This document shows positions 1-11,403 of a stretch of DNA of 64,000 bases, in pieces (the first letter of the stretch is position 1; each line of letters starts with the position of its first letter). The stretch covers positions 9,583,501-9,647,500 of the forward strand of contig CAMRHE010000035.1 of NCBI GenBank assembly GCA_947044405.1, in the 5' to 3' direction. Made by a program: the position numbers and the translations under genes. The notes under the pieces are model-generated. The model did no database searches. It saw nothing but the letters and a program-made list of their open reading frames with translations, and was not told the DNA's origin. The DNA comes from Leptodactylus fallax. Taxonomy: Eukaryota; Chordata; Amphibia; Anura; Leptodactylidae.

Positions 1-3000
1 TGGAGCCCCCACTATCGGGTTGATCCTGCTGGGACCTCCGGAAGTCAGGCTATGCGTCTGCATAGCGCTGACTTCCTGTATAGACTGCAAGACACTTGTA
101 TGCTGGTGTCTTGCAGTCTATAGTACTGAGCCAGAGATCAAAGCATCTCTGGCTCAGGTGTCCTAATGGGACACATGAAAAAGTAAAAAAAAAGTGAAAA
201 AAAGTAAAAGTATGTGAAAAAAAATTAAAAGAATAAAGCCCCAAAAATTCCCTTTTCCTGTATAAAATGAATTATATAAAAAAATAAACTTAAAAATTAA
301 TAAAAACAATACATATTTGGTATCGCCATATCCATAACAACCTGTACAATAAAACTGAAACAATATTTAACATATATGGTGAACGTCGGTAAAAAAAAAA
401 GTGGAAAAATAACGCCGGAAGTAATGATTTTTCGCCATCTCACCTTACAAAATATGCCATAAAAAGTGATCAAAAAGTCATATCTACCCCAAAACAGTAC
501 AATAAAAAGCACAGATTGTCCCGCAAAAAAATAAGCTCCAAACCAGCTCTGTAAACTGCAAAATAAAAATGCTACGCATCTCAGAAGATGTTGATGCAAA
601 AAAAAAAAAAATTGATTTATGTCCCCAAATGGGTTTTTGTTCTGCGAAATTAGTATCGCATAAAAAAACAATATAAAATGAGGTATCGCCGTAATTGTAC
701 CGTCCTGCAGAATAAAGGTAACATGTTACTTACGCTCTATGCTGCATGGCAAAAAATTTAAAAGGTAAAACGCAATGCCAGAATTGATGGGTTTTTTTTT
801 TTTAATCCACCAAGAAAGAGTTAATAAAATTTATTTAATAAGTTGTAGGTACCTAAAAATGTTGTCAATACAAAATACATCTCATACCGCAAATAACAAG
901 CCCTCATATGGCTACATCGCCAGAAAAAGAAAGAAAATACAGCTCGTGCAATGTGAATACAAAAACCCCAAAAATCTCCAAATCATTAGAACATAACTGG
1001 CTGTGGCAGGAAGGGTAATGTATAAGCTGTGCGAGCGTATATTATGGTACACCCCAGATTTAGACCTTATGAGGGATAATAAACCAGAAGTGACCCCCGG
1101 AGTGAACTCTCCAATAATAGGAGCTACTGGGGAAATAGTAGGGAATTTAGTGTACCCAATGTACTCCGCACAGCTTACATATTCACTTTTCCCCATCCGC
1201 TGTGCAGTCACATCTGGGATACTAATGCTCACTACACCCCTTGATAAATTCTTTGAGGGGTGCACTTTTCAAAATGGGGTCATTCCCTAGGGGATTCCAC
1301 TTTACTGATACTTTAGAGGCTCTGCAAACATGACATGGCATCCAGATCCCAAACATCTGAATCTGCGCTCCAAAAGCCACATAGCGCTCCTTCCTTTCTG
1401 TGCCCTGCTGTGTGCCCAAACTGCAGTTTATACCTACATGTATGACACTGGTGTACCCAGAATAACGTACTTAATGTCATATGTGGGTATACACTGCTGT
1501 TTGGGCACAGCCAGGCACAGAAGGGAAGGAGTGCTATGGTTTTTGGAGCACAGACTTGGACGGTTTGGTTTTTGGGCACCATGACACTTTTGCAGAGCTG
1601 AAATGCCATTAAAGTGGAATCCCCTGACAAGTCACCCCATTTTGGATACTACACCCCTGAAGGAATTTATCCAGAGGTACAGTGAGCATTTTTAACCCCC
1701 AAGTGTTGCTATAATTTATAATCCATAAATGAATATGCAGCTGATGGTGAAAGGTGAAAATGACAATTTTTCCAGGAATACATAATTTCAGTGCATAATA
1801 TGTTGTGCCCGGCTTGTATCAGAGATGAACGCTCCAAAAGCTGTTGTGCCCGGGATCCCCGCTCAACAATTTTTGGAGTGTGTGTCTGTGCAGACATAAG
1901 CTGGGCACAACATATTGGGCACTGAAATGGCGTATCTATGGAAAAATTTCATTTTTAACTTTTCATTATCAGCTGCTCATTCATTTCTGGAAATTAAAAG
2001 AATGCAACACTTAAGGGTTAATAATGCTTGCTACCCCACTTGATAAATCCCTTGAAGGGTATAGTTTCCAAAATGGGGTGACATGTCTGCGGATTCCACT
2101 TTACTGGCAAATCATGGGCTTTGCAAAAGTGGCACGGTGTCCAAAAAGCAAACTGTGCTCCAAAAACCAAAAAAGTGCTTCTTCCCTTTTTGTGCCCAGC
2201 TGTACCCAAACAGTAGTTAATATCCTCATATGGCGTTGTTAAGTATTTTAACAGTGTCATACATGTGGGCATAAACTGCCATTTTGCCACACAGCAGGGC
2301 GCAGATGTGAAGATCGTTATGTGCTTTTGGAGTGTATATTTAGATTGTTGGTTTTTGGACCCCTACAAAATGGGGTCACTTCTTGGGGAATTCCAATTTA
2401 CTGGCACCTCCAGAGCTCTGCAAAAACAACATGGCATCTAGAAAGTCCCTCTAAATCTATACTCCAAAAGCTAAAAAAACACAGTTCTCCTTCCCTTCTG
2501 AGCCCTGCTGTGTGCCCAAACAGCAGTTTACACCCACATATTCAATTTTTATTTCCCCGGGATAGCCCACTTAATAGTTTTAAGAGTGTGTGTCTCTGAT
2601 GCCACAAAGTGGCCGCAACGTATCAGGCAGTGAAATTGGATATTTCTTTAAAAACTTTAATTTTCACTTTGTACATTAATTTTTGGGAAGCATTTTTAGG
2701 CTCAAAATGATAATACCCCTTGATACTTTCCTTGAAGGGTGTAGTTTCTAAAATGGGGTCACTTTTGAGAGGTTTCCATTGTAGTGGTACTTTAGGGGCT
2801 CTGCAAATGCAGCATGGCACTCAAAAAGTATTCCAGCCACATCTGCCCTCCAAAAGCCAAATAGCGCTCTTTCCATTCTGAGCCCCACCATGTTCCCATA
2901 CAGCAGATTACAACCATATATGGGGCATTTCTGTGTTCATAAGAAATTGTGTAAAACTGTGGGGTGTTTTTTCTTCTTTAACTACTTGCAAAAATTAAAA

Positions 3001-4404
3001 ATATGTCGCTAAATGGACGGTTTATTAGAAAAAGTGTAATTTTTACGCCCCAAAGTCAATAAAATCTGTGAAACAGCTGTAGCGTCAAAATGCTCACTAT
3101 ACTCCTTGATATGTTCTGTGAGGGGTGTAGTTTCCAAAATGGGGTCACTTTTAGGGGGTTTCCACTGTATTGGTACTTTGGGGGCTCTGCAAATGCGACA
3201 TGGTACCTGAAAACTATTCCAGCAAAATCTGCCCTCCAAAAGCCAAATAGCGTTCTTTCCATTCTGAGCCCTGTCATGTACCCATACAGCAGATTACGAC
3301 CACATATGGGGTATTGCCGTGTTCAGGAGCAATTGTTTTACAAACTGTGAGGTGCTTTTTCTCCTTTAACCCCTTGTGAAAATGAAAACTTTGGGGATAA
3401 AGTGAAATTTTAGTAATTTTTCATTTATACATCCCAGTGTTAGTAAAATCTGTGAAACGGCTGTGAGGTCAAAATGCTCATTATACCACTTGATGAATTC
3501 TGTGAGGGGTGTAGTTTCCAAAATGGGGTAACTTTTTGGGGGTTTCCTTTGTATTAGTACTCTAGGGGCTCTGCAAATGAGACATGGCATCTGAAAACTA
3601 TTCCAGCAAAGTGTCGCTCCTTCCCTTCCGTGCGCTGCAATTCGCCCAAACATCAGTTTACACCCACATGTTTGGTATTTCCATGCTCGGGAGAAATTGC
3701 ATAAACTGTGAGATGCATTTTCTCCTTTAACCCTTTGTGAATGTGTTAATTTTAGGGTTAAATTAAGGAATTAGTGGAAAAAAAATTGTCTAAATTTCAC
3801 CTCCATATTTTTTTTTTTAATTCCAGTGAAATGCTTAAAGGGTTAACAAACTTCCCAAATGCTATTTTGAATTATTTGAGGGGTGCAGTTTTGAAAATGG
3901 GGTGATTTATGGGGGTTTCTAATATATAGGCCTTTATAATCCTCTTCAGAACTGAAGTGGTCCCTAAAAATTAGTTTGGGAAATTTTCTTGTAAATCTGC
4001 AAAATCGCTGTGACACTTGGAAGCCTTCTAACATCCAAAATAAATTACAGGACGATTAAAAGATGATGCCGATATATAGCAGAGATATGGTAGATAATAT
4101 TTATTAATGTATTTGGGTGGTATGACTATCTGTATGAAAAGCAGAGCATTTCACATTTTGAAAATTGCGATTTTTTTCCCCAAATTTCCATCAAATTTCC
4201 TATTTTTTTTTATAAATAAATACAAAAATATTCATTAGTGTTTACCACTAACATGAAGTACAATGTGTCATGAAAAAACACACTCTCAAAATCACTTGTG
4301 TAAGTTAAGGTGTCTCAAAGTTATTGCCGTATAAAGTAACACATGTCAGTTTTGAAAAACGAGGCCTGGTCCTTATAGCACTTTTGGGCTGGGTCTTTAA
4401 GAGG
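1..4404 (+). repeat. TTAA-family composite repeat, copy R1 (partial at left edge)
   Basis: A long dispersed-repeat copy. 1-180 holds hairpins (for example tgcaagacac / gtgtcttgca at 86-117). 180-1000 is A-rich with motifs such as agtgatcaaaaagtcata and gaacgccgtaaa that recur in copies near 15.9, 30.3 and 35.5 kb. 1200-4000 is an array of ~370 bp units. The right terminus ends gagg followed by TTAA at 4405-4408. The reverse-complement terminus reappears at 31763, and both share the rare phrase gaggcctggtcctta. No protein is encoded. I recall similar sequence as very common in frog genomes. A TTAA target site and CCC/GGG termini suggest a piggyBac-like or Kolobok-like origin, unproven. Confidence 0.7.
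1205..4000. repeat. Degenerate tandem array, ~370-bp units, some inverted
   Basis: About eight diverged units recognised by ttgaggggtgtagtttccaa then aatggggtca, followed ~70 bp later by ggctctgcaaatg and ~90 bp later by ccaaatagcg. Plus-oriented units start near 1218, 2030, 2330, 2715, 3095, 3480 and 3870. At 1605-1720 the unit is reversed (accccattttggat, acacccctgaagg), making a head-to-head pair with 2030. Apparent open frames here are chance products of the repeat. The same unit recurs at 32.2-32.7, 34.65-34.85, 47.07-47.75 and 55.8-56.55 kb. Confidence 0.8.
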
Positions 4405-4499
4405 TTAACGGTGGAGTCGGTCAGGGGAGGGATCCTCAGTGGTCAAAGTGTACGTCAACACTTTTCCCCCATGAAAATCTCATTGCTTGCTGTCCCTCA

Positions 4500-4695
4500 C
4501 AAAACCATTGTTTTGAACGAACACAAGTCCTACACCCCGGAATTTTGTGTCCGCGAAAAATAACGGACATGTGATGGATTTGGTGTAAATGGACACTAAC
4601 GGACAACAGATAAAATCACATTGAAAACAATGGAATTTTTAACGGTTTTACTATGGTTCTGATAGTGTCCATTGTTAACATCTTGTGAACAGCCC
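4500..4695. mobile_element. Harbinger-like MITE remnant beside MMS22L exon 9
   Basis: Contains aaaaataacggacatg, aatggacactaacggac and an end reading gtgaacagccct followed by TTAA. This vocabulary (gtccgtt, aacggac, ttcacac-type end) matches the better-preserved MITEs at 18436 and 27276. The left end is not clear. Its right end falls about 12 nt inside the intron from the donor of the exon ending at 4707. Confidence 0.5.
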
Positions 4696-4706
4696 TTAAG
4701 CTTTAC

Positions 4707-4849
4707 CTTGATAAACTGCAGTAAAGCATGCTTTGGGTCTTGTTTGTAACTTTTTAGGTCAACTTGTGCCTTTCTTAGTATATTTTCCGTTTCTGGGATC
4801 TTGAAGACCAACCTGGTGAGTTCCGAAAGCTGTTCTGCCAGTATTGAGC
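4707..4849 (-). CDS. MMS22L: MMS22L, coding exon 9 of 9 (last inside window)
   Basis: A 143-bp exon, phase 1 to 0, acceptor TGTTTACCAG and donor GTAAAG. The translation SILAEQLSELTRLVFKIPET followed by KAQVDLKSYKQDPKHALLQF corresponds to human KQLVKLTRLLFNLSEVKS and KAQVEYLSISEDPKKALVRF. It is less conserved than exons 3-5 but collinear. The reading frame runs into intron at its 3' side, and about 350 C-terminal residues (the TONSL-binding side in human) lie outside the window to the left. A MITE-like end sits about 12 nt past the donor. Confidence 0.92.
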
Positions 4850-5182
4850 CTGGTAAACACAAAAAAAATACAAACAAACAAAAAAAAACCTAATCTATGA
4901 CAATGCAAACACTTGCAATTACTTAAAAAGACAATAATCAGTTATAGGTGTCACAATTATTGCTAAACCTAATTTAATTCTTCAAACCAAAAACAATTTT
5001 GCCAATATATAGGTTCAAATGAAATGGCCAAAACTGTAAGGCCAAGTAATCACCTCAATTTTGCTATGGGCGCAACTGAGACTCTACACTTGAATGTAAG
5101 TGGTACTAAGGTTATGTGAAGCTATTGTTTCATACATTATATACTATAGAAAGACAAAAACAATGTAACAAAACAAACTTAC

Positions 5183-5319
5183 TTGGTTCAGTCCCTGTTT
5201 TAATTATAGCACCAACTGGCTGATCAATATACATCTGTAATATACATCGAATCCAAGCTCGAATTGACAAGGCCTGATAGGAGAAATATCCAATTCCATT
5301 GAGGGCTTCTGTTAATGTG
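5183..5319 (-). CDS. MMS22L: MMS22L, coding exon 8 of 9
   Basis: A 137-bp exon, phase 2 to 1, acceptor TTTCCAG and donor GTAAGT. It encodes STLTEALNGIGYFSYQALSI followed by RAWIRCILQMYI, matching human STLCEALSHSGYVSFQALTV and RSWIRCVLQMYI. A 339-bp TTAA-flanked MITE (5452-5790) ends 132 bp upstream of the acceptor. The next intron is 333 bp. Confidence 0.96.
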
Positions 5320-5451
5320 CTGGAAAGTAAATATATTCATTCAATGCATGATTTTAAATATTATTAAAAAAATGCCCTTTTTTTGTGTACTTTTTTTTTA
5401 CAGATAACTCTGGAAATAGACTTCACTTACATAGCACTCTATAGTACTTAA

Positions 5452-5790
5452 TGAGAACCTTTCACCATTTTTATCAACTACAACTCATTGCATCCTTCAC
5501 TGATTCTGGCACAATTGCAAAAATTTTTTTTTTTTTTAAACTATCCCCCACTGTTCCACATGAGCAATAATTTCTGTTAGTTTAAGCACCATTATGCTCT
5601 CTACAGCTAGGTGGTCGGTCCTGTGCTGGAGCAGAAAGACAGGGACGGCCCACCTAAGAGAGCATAATTGTTTTGAAACTTACATAAATTATTAGTTGAG
5701 AACAGTGAGGGCTAAAGAAAAAACTCCAACTGCAGTAGAATCAGTACCTATTGAAGGATGCAAAGAGTTGGAGATAGTGAAAGGTCCTCT
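5452..5790. mobile_element. TTAA-flanked MITE, 339 bp
   Basis: Left end TTAA then tgagaacctttcaccat; the right end read in reverse is agaggacctttcactat preceded by TTAA at 5791-5794. Termini are inverted over about 17 bp with a few mismatches. It is non-coding. The right TTAA is also the left TTAA of the next repeat copy (R2), so two TTAA-class insertions abut. Confidence 0.65.
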
Positions 5791-5794
5791 TTAA

Positions 5795-6065
5795 CCCTTT
5801 CCCGACATCCGCTGTAATAGTAAACATCAGACATCCCCCAAAATGGTATGACTAAACAGTACATCTGGCCCCGCAAAAACAAAAAAACTAAAGATGCCTT
5901 AGGCACGTAATACTTGTATATAAAGGTTACAGGTGACATGTCATTTTGACTGCACAGTGAAAGCTGTAAAAACAAAGCCCCTAAGAAAGTCACACAAATG
6001 CAGTTTTCCTCCAATTCTCCATGGTACAGAATATTAAATGGTACCATTACAAATTACAATTTGCT
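5795..6065 (+). repeat. TTAA-family repeat copy R2, left piece
   Basis: Starts ccctttcccgacatcc after TTAA (5791-5794). It carries the family module aatggtaccattacaaatt at 6037-6055, also seen at 30995-31013. The sequence breaks at ~6065, where the L1 5' region begins. Family sequence of the kind expected next (aaagttatgggg) resumes at 15767. Confidence 0.6.
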
Positions 6066-6753
6066 CCAGCCTGGACGCCTGCAAACGAGTGACTTTCATT
6101 GCAGATGTGCAAGACAAGGTCCAAGAAGACATCTCTGCTGTTCCCCACATAAACTGCCACACCGTTCCTCTGCCTCTCCCAGGCTTCATATAAGCTCAGA
6201 AGCCTCTGGCCCACACCACTCAAAAGACTCTGATTGGGGACTGAGCCCCCCAAGAAAAAATCCCTGCTTCACTCCCCTGCTAAGCACCGCTTGTCTCCTG
6301 CATTTGACGTTTCCTCTGAGAATGAAGTGGATCCTCATATGACTGGGAGGAGACTGTGTAGGGCGATTGCTAGGGATAGGAGTGAGACCGCCTTTGTAAG
6401 GGCGGAAGTCTATTTTTCAGAGGGGTGACATGGTTATTGTAGGGTATTGTCCCTCCTGCACTCAGCTCTCTGTCTCCCTGGTTTTGGCAAGGTCCCACTT
6501 CGAATATTTCAATTTGACAACCTAAGTGGTAGGACTATTCCTTTTTGTATTTTGTTATTTGGTAATTGGACTCACTGTTTACACTTTAATGTCTCTATTA
6601 CATGTTAAGTTTTAATATTGTTGTGAGGAAGATCTCTGCTTTTAGTATTTATTTAGGGGTCCAGGTGGGATTAGAATCTATATCCCCCTTATTTGTTGCT
6701 TCTTTTAAGAGGCTGCACATACCCTCCAGGGACATCCCGAACTACAGGACCTT

Positions 6754-7240
6754 GTGAGTCTTCTCCCTAGCAAGAGGGACATGGACGACTCAGCCACTGA
6801 TCCGAAATGGGCCTGGCGGCAGGATCTCAAAGAAGTAAAGACTGATTTAGCACATCTGCAGCAGCGGGTAGCCGAACTGGAACAATTTCAAACCTCAGTC
6901 TCGGACTCCATAGAATCTCTGCAGCAATCTTCATAGTCCACCACTGCTCAATACCGCAAGCTTGTGTCGCATGTTGACGGCACTGAAAACCGCAACCGTT
7001 GCAACAATATCAGGCACCGTGGCCTTCTGGAGGCGACTTCATCCTCTGAACTCAATCCTACTCTTACAGGCATCTTTAATACTTTGCTTAACCATCCAGC
7101 TGATACACACATTAAAACTGATCATGCTCGCCGCATACTCAGACCCAGAAGCTTGGATCCGTCCAAACCCTGAGACATTATATGCAGAGTCCATTATTAT
7201 GCCCTCAAGGAGGAAATTATGATGAAAGCCAGAAGTCTAT
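6754..7240 (+). pseudogene. L1 ORF1 remnant (coiled coil plus RRM-like region)
   Basis: The first frame (6754-6936) gives DLKEVKTDLAHLQQRVAELE, a heptad-rich coiled coil. A second frame (6964-7173) gives HVDGTENRNRCNNIRHRGLL and DHARRILRPRSLDPSKP, typical of the RNA-binding core of L1 ORF1 proteins (compare EDRNRRNNVKFRGI at ~50010). A stop at 6934 and frame changes separate them, and the natural start is not clear. ORF1p would coat L1 RNA and act as a nucleic-acid chaperone; this copy cannot make it. The same family module order in the 49 kb L1 supports the call. Confidence 0.7.
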
Positions 7241-8128
7241 TGACTTTGATATCCCTTTTTTTGGACCTCTCCAGACACACACTGCGCTAATGCTTAGCTC
7301 TGAAGCAATTACTTGATCTCCTTCAAGAACGCAGAATCCCCTATTGTTGGGGTTTCCCATTTGCCCTTTAAGTCCCGACTCAAGGATGGATTGTATACTC
7401 TTTCTAACCCTGATGAACTCCCATCTTTTCTGCAATCTTTGGATCTACCTCTTCTTTGCCTCCCAGGGTGGAAACAGCTCCTCTCCGATGCTACTACGGG
7501 AGACGCTGAGGGACATGCTGAAAACAACCAATGACAACCAGCGCTGGAGCCCCCCCCCCCTCCTTCGACCACAGCGCCTTGACACAGATTTATTCCTGAC
7601 CGTGAAACGCTGACCTCAGAAGTCTTTCATCAGGTGATCTTTTGCCCTTGGACTGCTCTACCAGTCCGTGTGTCACACTCTAGTTGTTTTCCCCTTCTCT
7701 TTACTTAAGTACTTCTCTACAGGTTACCCAGTTTACATTGTTTCATAAGTTTATATGTTATGGGTTCGGCAAGTTCTTAGTCTCTATAACCGCTTAGATT
7801 TTCTTATGACACTCGTTATCTCCCCTCTGTCTTCCACTCTCCCAGATAGACTGGTGATCCATCACTGGGACCCACCATGAGACCTATGCCCATCACCCAT
7901 AGCCCCTCTCAGGGTAGCTATACTACTCTCCTATTTCTATTAGATTCCCCGTATCTGTAGTTCCTTCTCATCCACTATTCCTCCTCACTTACCCTTGACT
8001 CAGACCTCTTCCTTTTCCCCCCTTTATTTTTCTTTCTCCCTTCCCTACCTTCTCTTTCCTCCCCAACGCTATTCTCCTTCTTTTCTCCTTATTAGTCCTT
8101 CTCTCTGATTGTCACTTGCTCTTGACCC

Positions 8129-10760
8129 ATGGCGGATATTACTGTCTCCTCCTATAACGATAAAGGCATTAATACGAGTGAGAAATGCTCACAGATTCAG
8201 TATGATTCTCACAAGTGCAGGCACCACATTGTCTGCCTACAGGAAACCCATTTTCCTGCTTCAAGCTTACCCACACTTAACTGCTATTATCCCCTGTGGT
8301 CCCATAGTAGTAGCACCTCTGGGAAAATTAAAGGTGCGTCCACATTCTTCCACAAACATTTACCTGTGAAAATACTAGACTCACTCTTTGACATCGATGC
8401 GCGATATCTGTTCATCATCTGTGAAATCTATGGGGTCACTTATACTGTGGCCCAAGTCTACTCCCCTAATTCTGGACAGGTGCATCTTCTACTCTAGAAT
8501 CTCACTAAACTTCAATCATTTGCCCGTTGTCACCTCATTTTATGTGGCGATTTGAATCTCACCATCATTCCCTTGCTTGATTCCTCCTCAGGAAAAATCC
8601 ATATACGCTAGAACGTCCTCAACAAACTACGAAAACTCCTGCACTCCATGCAGCTGTGCAATTCCTGTCGCATCCTTCACCCAGATGAAAGATTTCTCCT
8701 ATTCCCCTGCCCATGATTCATAACGCAGACTGGACTACATCTTCCTTCTGCATACTCTCCTGCCACAAGTAACTGCAGCTGGAATAGGTAATGCCCTTCT
8801 CTCTGATCATTCCCCTGTCATGTGCTCCTAACCAAAAAAAAAAAAAAAGATGCAGTTCTTCAGAAGACGCACAACCCAAATGGTGAAAAAAATATAAATA
8901 AACCTTTATTGAGCATGTATTTGAAAAATGCCCACTATACAATAATTAACTCCATTGAACTCCTATTCCCCACTAACCGCACTAATTCCTGGAGACTCTG
9001 GAGTCCCTCTTGCTCGATGCTCAGTGTAAGACGAACCTTAAACAATCCAACCTGGACTTTGAGCGAGATCACTCCTGGAACAACACCGCCTTGCCCATCC
9101 AATAGGAGGCTTTGAAATGTGCCCTGAGAGAAGTTTTGATCAAACATGAAGCCAGAATTAAAAGGGGAGCGGGTCCAAGATTGAAATTCCTGCTCAGCTC
9201 TTTTCCCACCCTGGAAGCACAGCATAAGCAAACCCTCCAACGCTCCACACTCTCCTCTTTGACAGCAACACGCTACGAGCTTACGTCCCTCCCTTGAGCA
9301 TAGACAACAGAGACTCCGCCACCTGGGCCAACGTTCATTTTACGAACGGGGCAATAAGGCAGGCAGTCTCCTTGCCCGAGGTGTTAGAGAGTGGCATTCC
9401 GCCTCTCATGTCAAGTCCATCAAACAATCCTCTGGCTTTTCGTGCTTACTATGAGAATCTTTATAACCTTCCCTCTCCCCACACCTCCAGTGGGAAACGA
9501 GATCTTCCTCTCACCCTCTCACAATACATAGCAGACACAGCCTTACCTCGCCTATCGACGAAAGATGTGGCCCTCCTGGACACGCCATTCACCCTGCAAG
9601 AATAAGAGCTAGTGATCTCCAGCCTCCCATCGGGTAAAAACCCTGGCCCAGATGGCTACATGGCCCGTTTCTTCAAGTCCTTACAAACTGACCTACCACC
9701 CCACCTCTTAAAAGTTTTCAACACAATCTCATTTGACACATCTTTCCTGCCCTCCTTTCACACGAACATCACATTCCATCCAAAAGAGGGCAAAGATCCC
9801 TTATTGTGCCCCAGCTATCGTTCCATTTCCCTCACCAACACCGATGCGAAGATATATGCTAAGATGATCACCAACAGACTCAGCCGTCACATAGGGGATT
9901 GGATTTACCTTGACCAGGTGGGCTTTATACCACAGAGAGAGGCTCGGGACAACACACTAAAGGCCTTCTCAGTCATCCACCACGCTCAGTGCACTCAAAT
10001 TCCTATGATGCTTCTCTCGCTGGACGCGCAGAAAGCCTTTGACAGAGTTGACTGGAGGTTCCTAGAGCCCACTTTAGCCCAACTGGGTTCTGGGACCCGC
10101 TAGGCTTTCTCGTATCCACGTCTTATACTTTTCCCCTCAGGCCCAAATCTGAGTCAATGGGACTCTTTCTGCGCCCCTCACCACTCACAATGGCACCCAC
10201 CAAGGCTGCCCCCTTTCCCCATTCCTTTATGCCCTTGTGATAGAACATTTACTAGTAGCCATCAGATGCAACCCTGACATCGGAGGCTGACATGTAGACA
10301 ATATGCACCTTAAAATTTCGGCACTTTTTGTAACTCAACCACTGACCTTACTCCCCTCCATCCTATGCAAAATCGTCACCTATAGCTTCTTCAGAAATTA
10401 TAAGTCTCCTTTCTGCCTGATGTCTGGCACTGGGCCTTCGAATCCTGCCATAAATTCTCCATTTCATGCAAAGAAAGAAACCATATAAAAACCAATTATA
10501 AAATTCTCTCTTGTTGGTACGTAGTCCCCTCTGTGCTACATGAGATTTATCCAGCAACCTCTGATCGCTGCTGGCGATGTAATGCAGACCTGGGTACGAT
10601 TTCCACACATTTGGTGGAAATGCCCCCTTCCTTTGCTCCTTCTGGGCAGGACTGTGCAACCTCATTAAGATGGTCACTGGTGTTACTTTGGATGATGACC
10701 TGGCCCCACTCTCTCTTTCCATCTTCCCAAGTAAGATTTAAAAACATGTGGATAAGCGGA
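8129..10760 (+). pseudogene. L1 ORF2 remnant (endonuclease, RT, C-terminal Cys motif)
   Basis: Starts MADITVSSYNDKGINTSEK, an APE-type endonuclease N-terminus, with CLQETHF (catalytic Glu region) at ~8236. RT pieces follow: SGKNPGPDGYMARFFKSLQ, KEGKDPLLCPSYRSISL, LSLDAQKAFDRVDWRFLEP (first catalytic Asp), then a shifted frame with the [15 protein letters not shown] block near 10180. The FADD block is missing; a deletion of over 1 kb is inferred from the 49 kb L1. The end retains SDRCWRCNADLG (Cys-x2-Cys) near 10560. Stops and frameshifts are frequent, so this is a fossil. Confidence 0.75.
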
Positions 10761-11403
10761 TTGGTTTTCTGTTGATTGCGGCTAGATCTGTCATACCAAG
10801 GCTGTGGAAGCCCTCCGCACCTCCTACTATGTCATCCTGACTGCAGGGGGTTCTGCACATCCATCACATGGAGAATCTGTTATCTAAACTCAAACCTTCA
10901 TACCTTCTATTACTATAATGACTTTCAGTCCTTCTCTGCTTCCTCCCCCTAACTCCCTTACTCCCTCCACAACTATTCAACCCCTCACTCCTCTACTTGA
11001 TACACGTCCTTTCACCTCCCATTTTATCCACTCTCTGTTTAATACCCACAGACTTTGTCTGTTGTAAACCAAACCCCCGCGCTCTAATAATACAAGAAGA
11101 AGAACTTTCATCAGATCACAAGGATGGAGACCTTCATACCCTACCAACTCTTCTACTCCTTCCATCAACCCATCATCATCACAGCCACCCACCAACAAGG
11201 TGGCATCTGATCAACTCATTGTCAAAGAACCATTACACACTATCCCCCATACCATATGTCCAGTTACACCACTAACCAACCTCAAAAGCAAAGCTACTCA
11301 TCACCCATCCTAATCCAATGTCCCCCCAACCAACCAGGTTTCATCATCATACCTTCCTTTTCCGGCTGGACATATTCCGCATAATGCTTTTAAAGCCACC
11401 GAA

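Noticed and set aside
297..671. 124-residue Phe-rich open frame on the minus strand
   Set aside because: A-rich repeat-family sequence read in reverse; no motif and no conservation argument.
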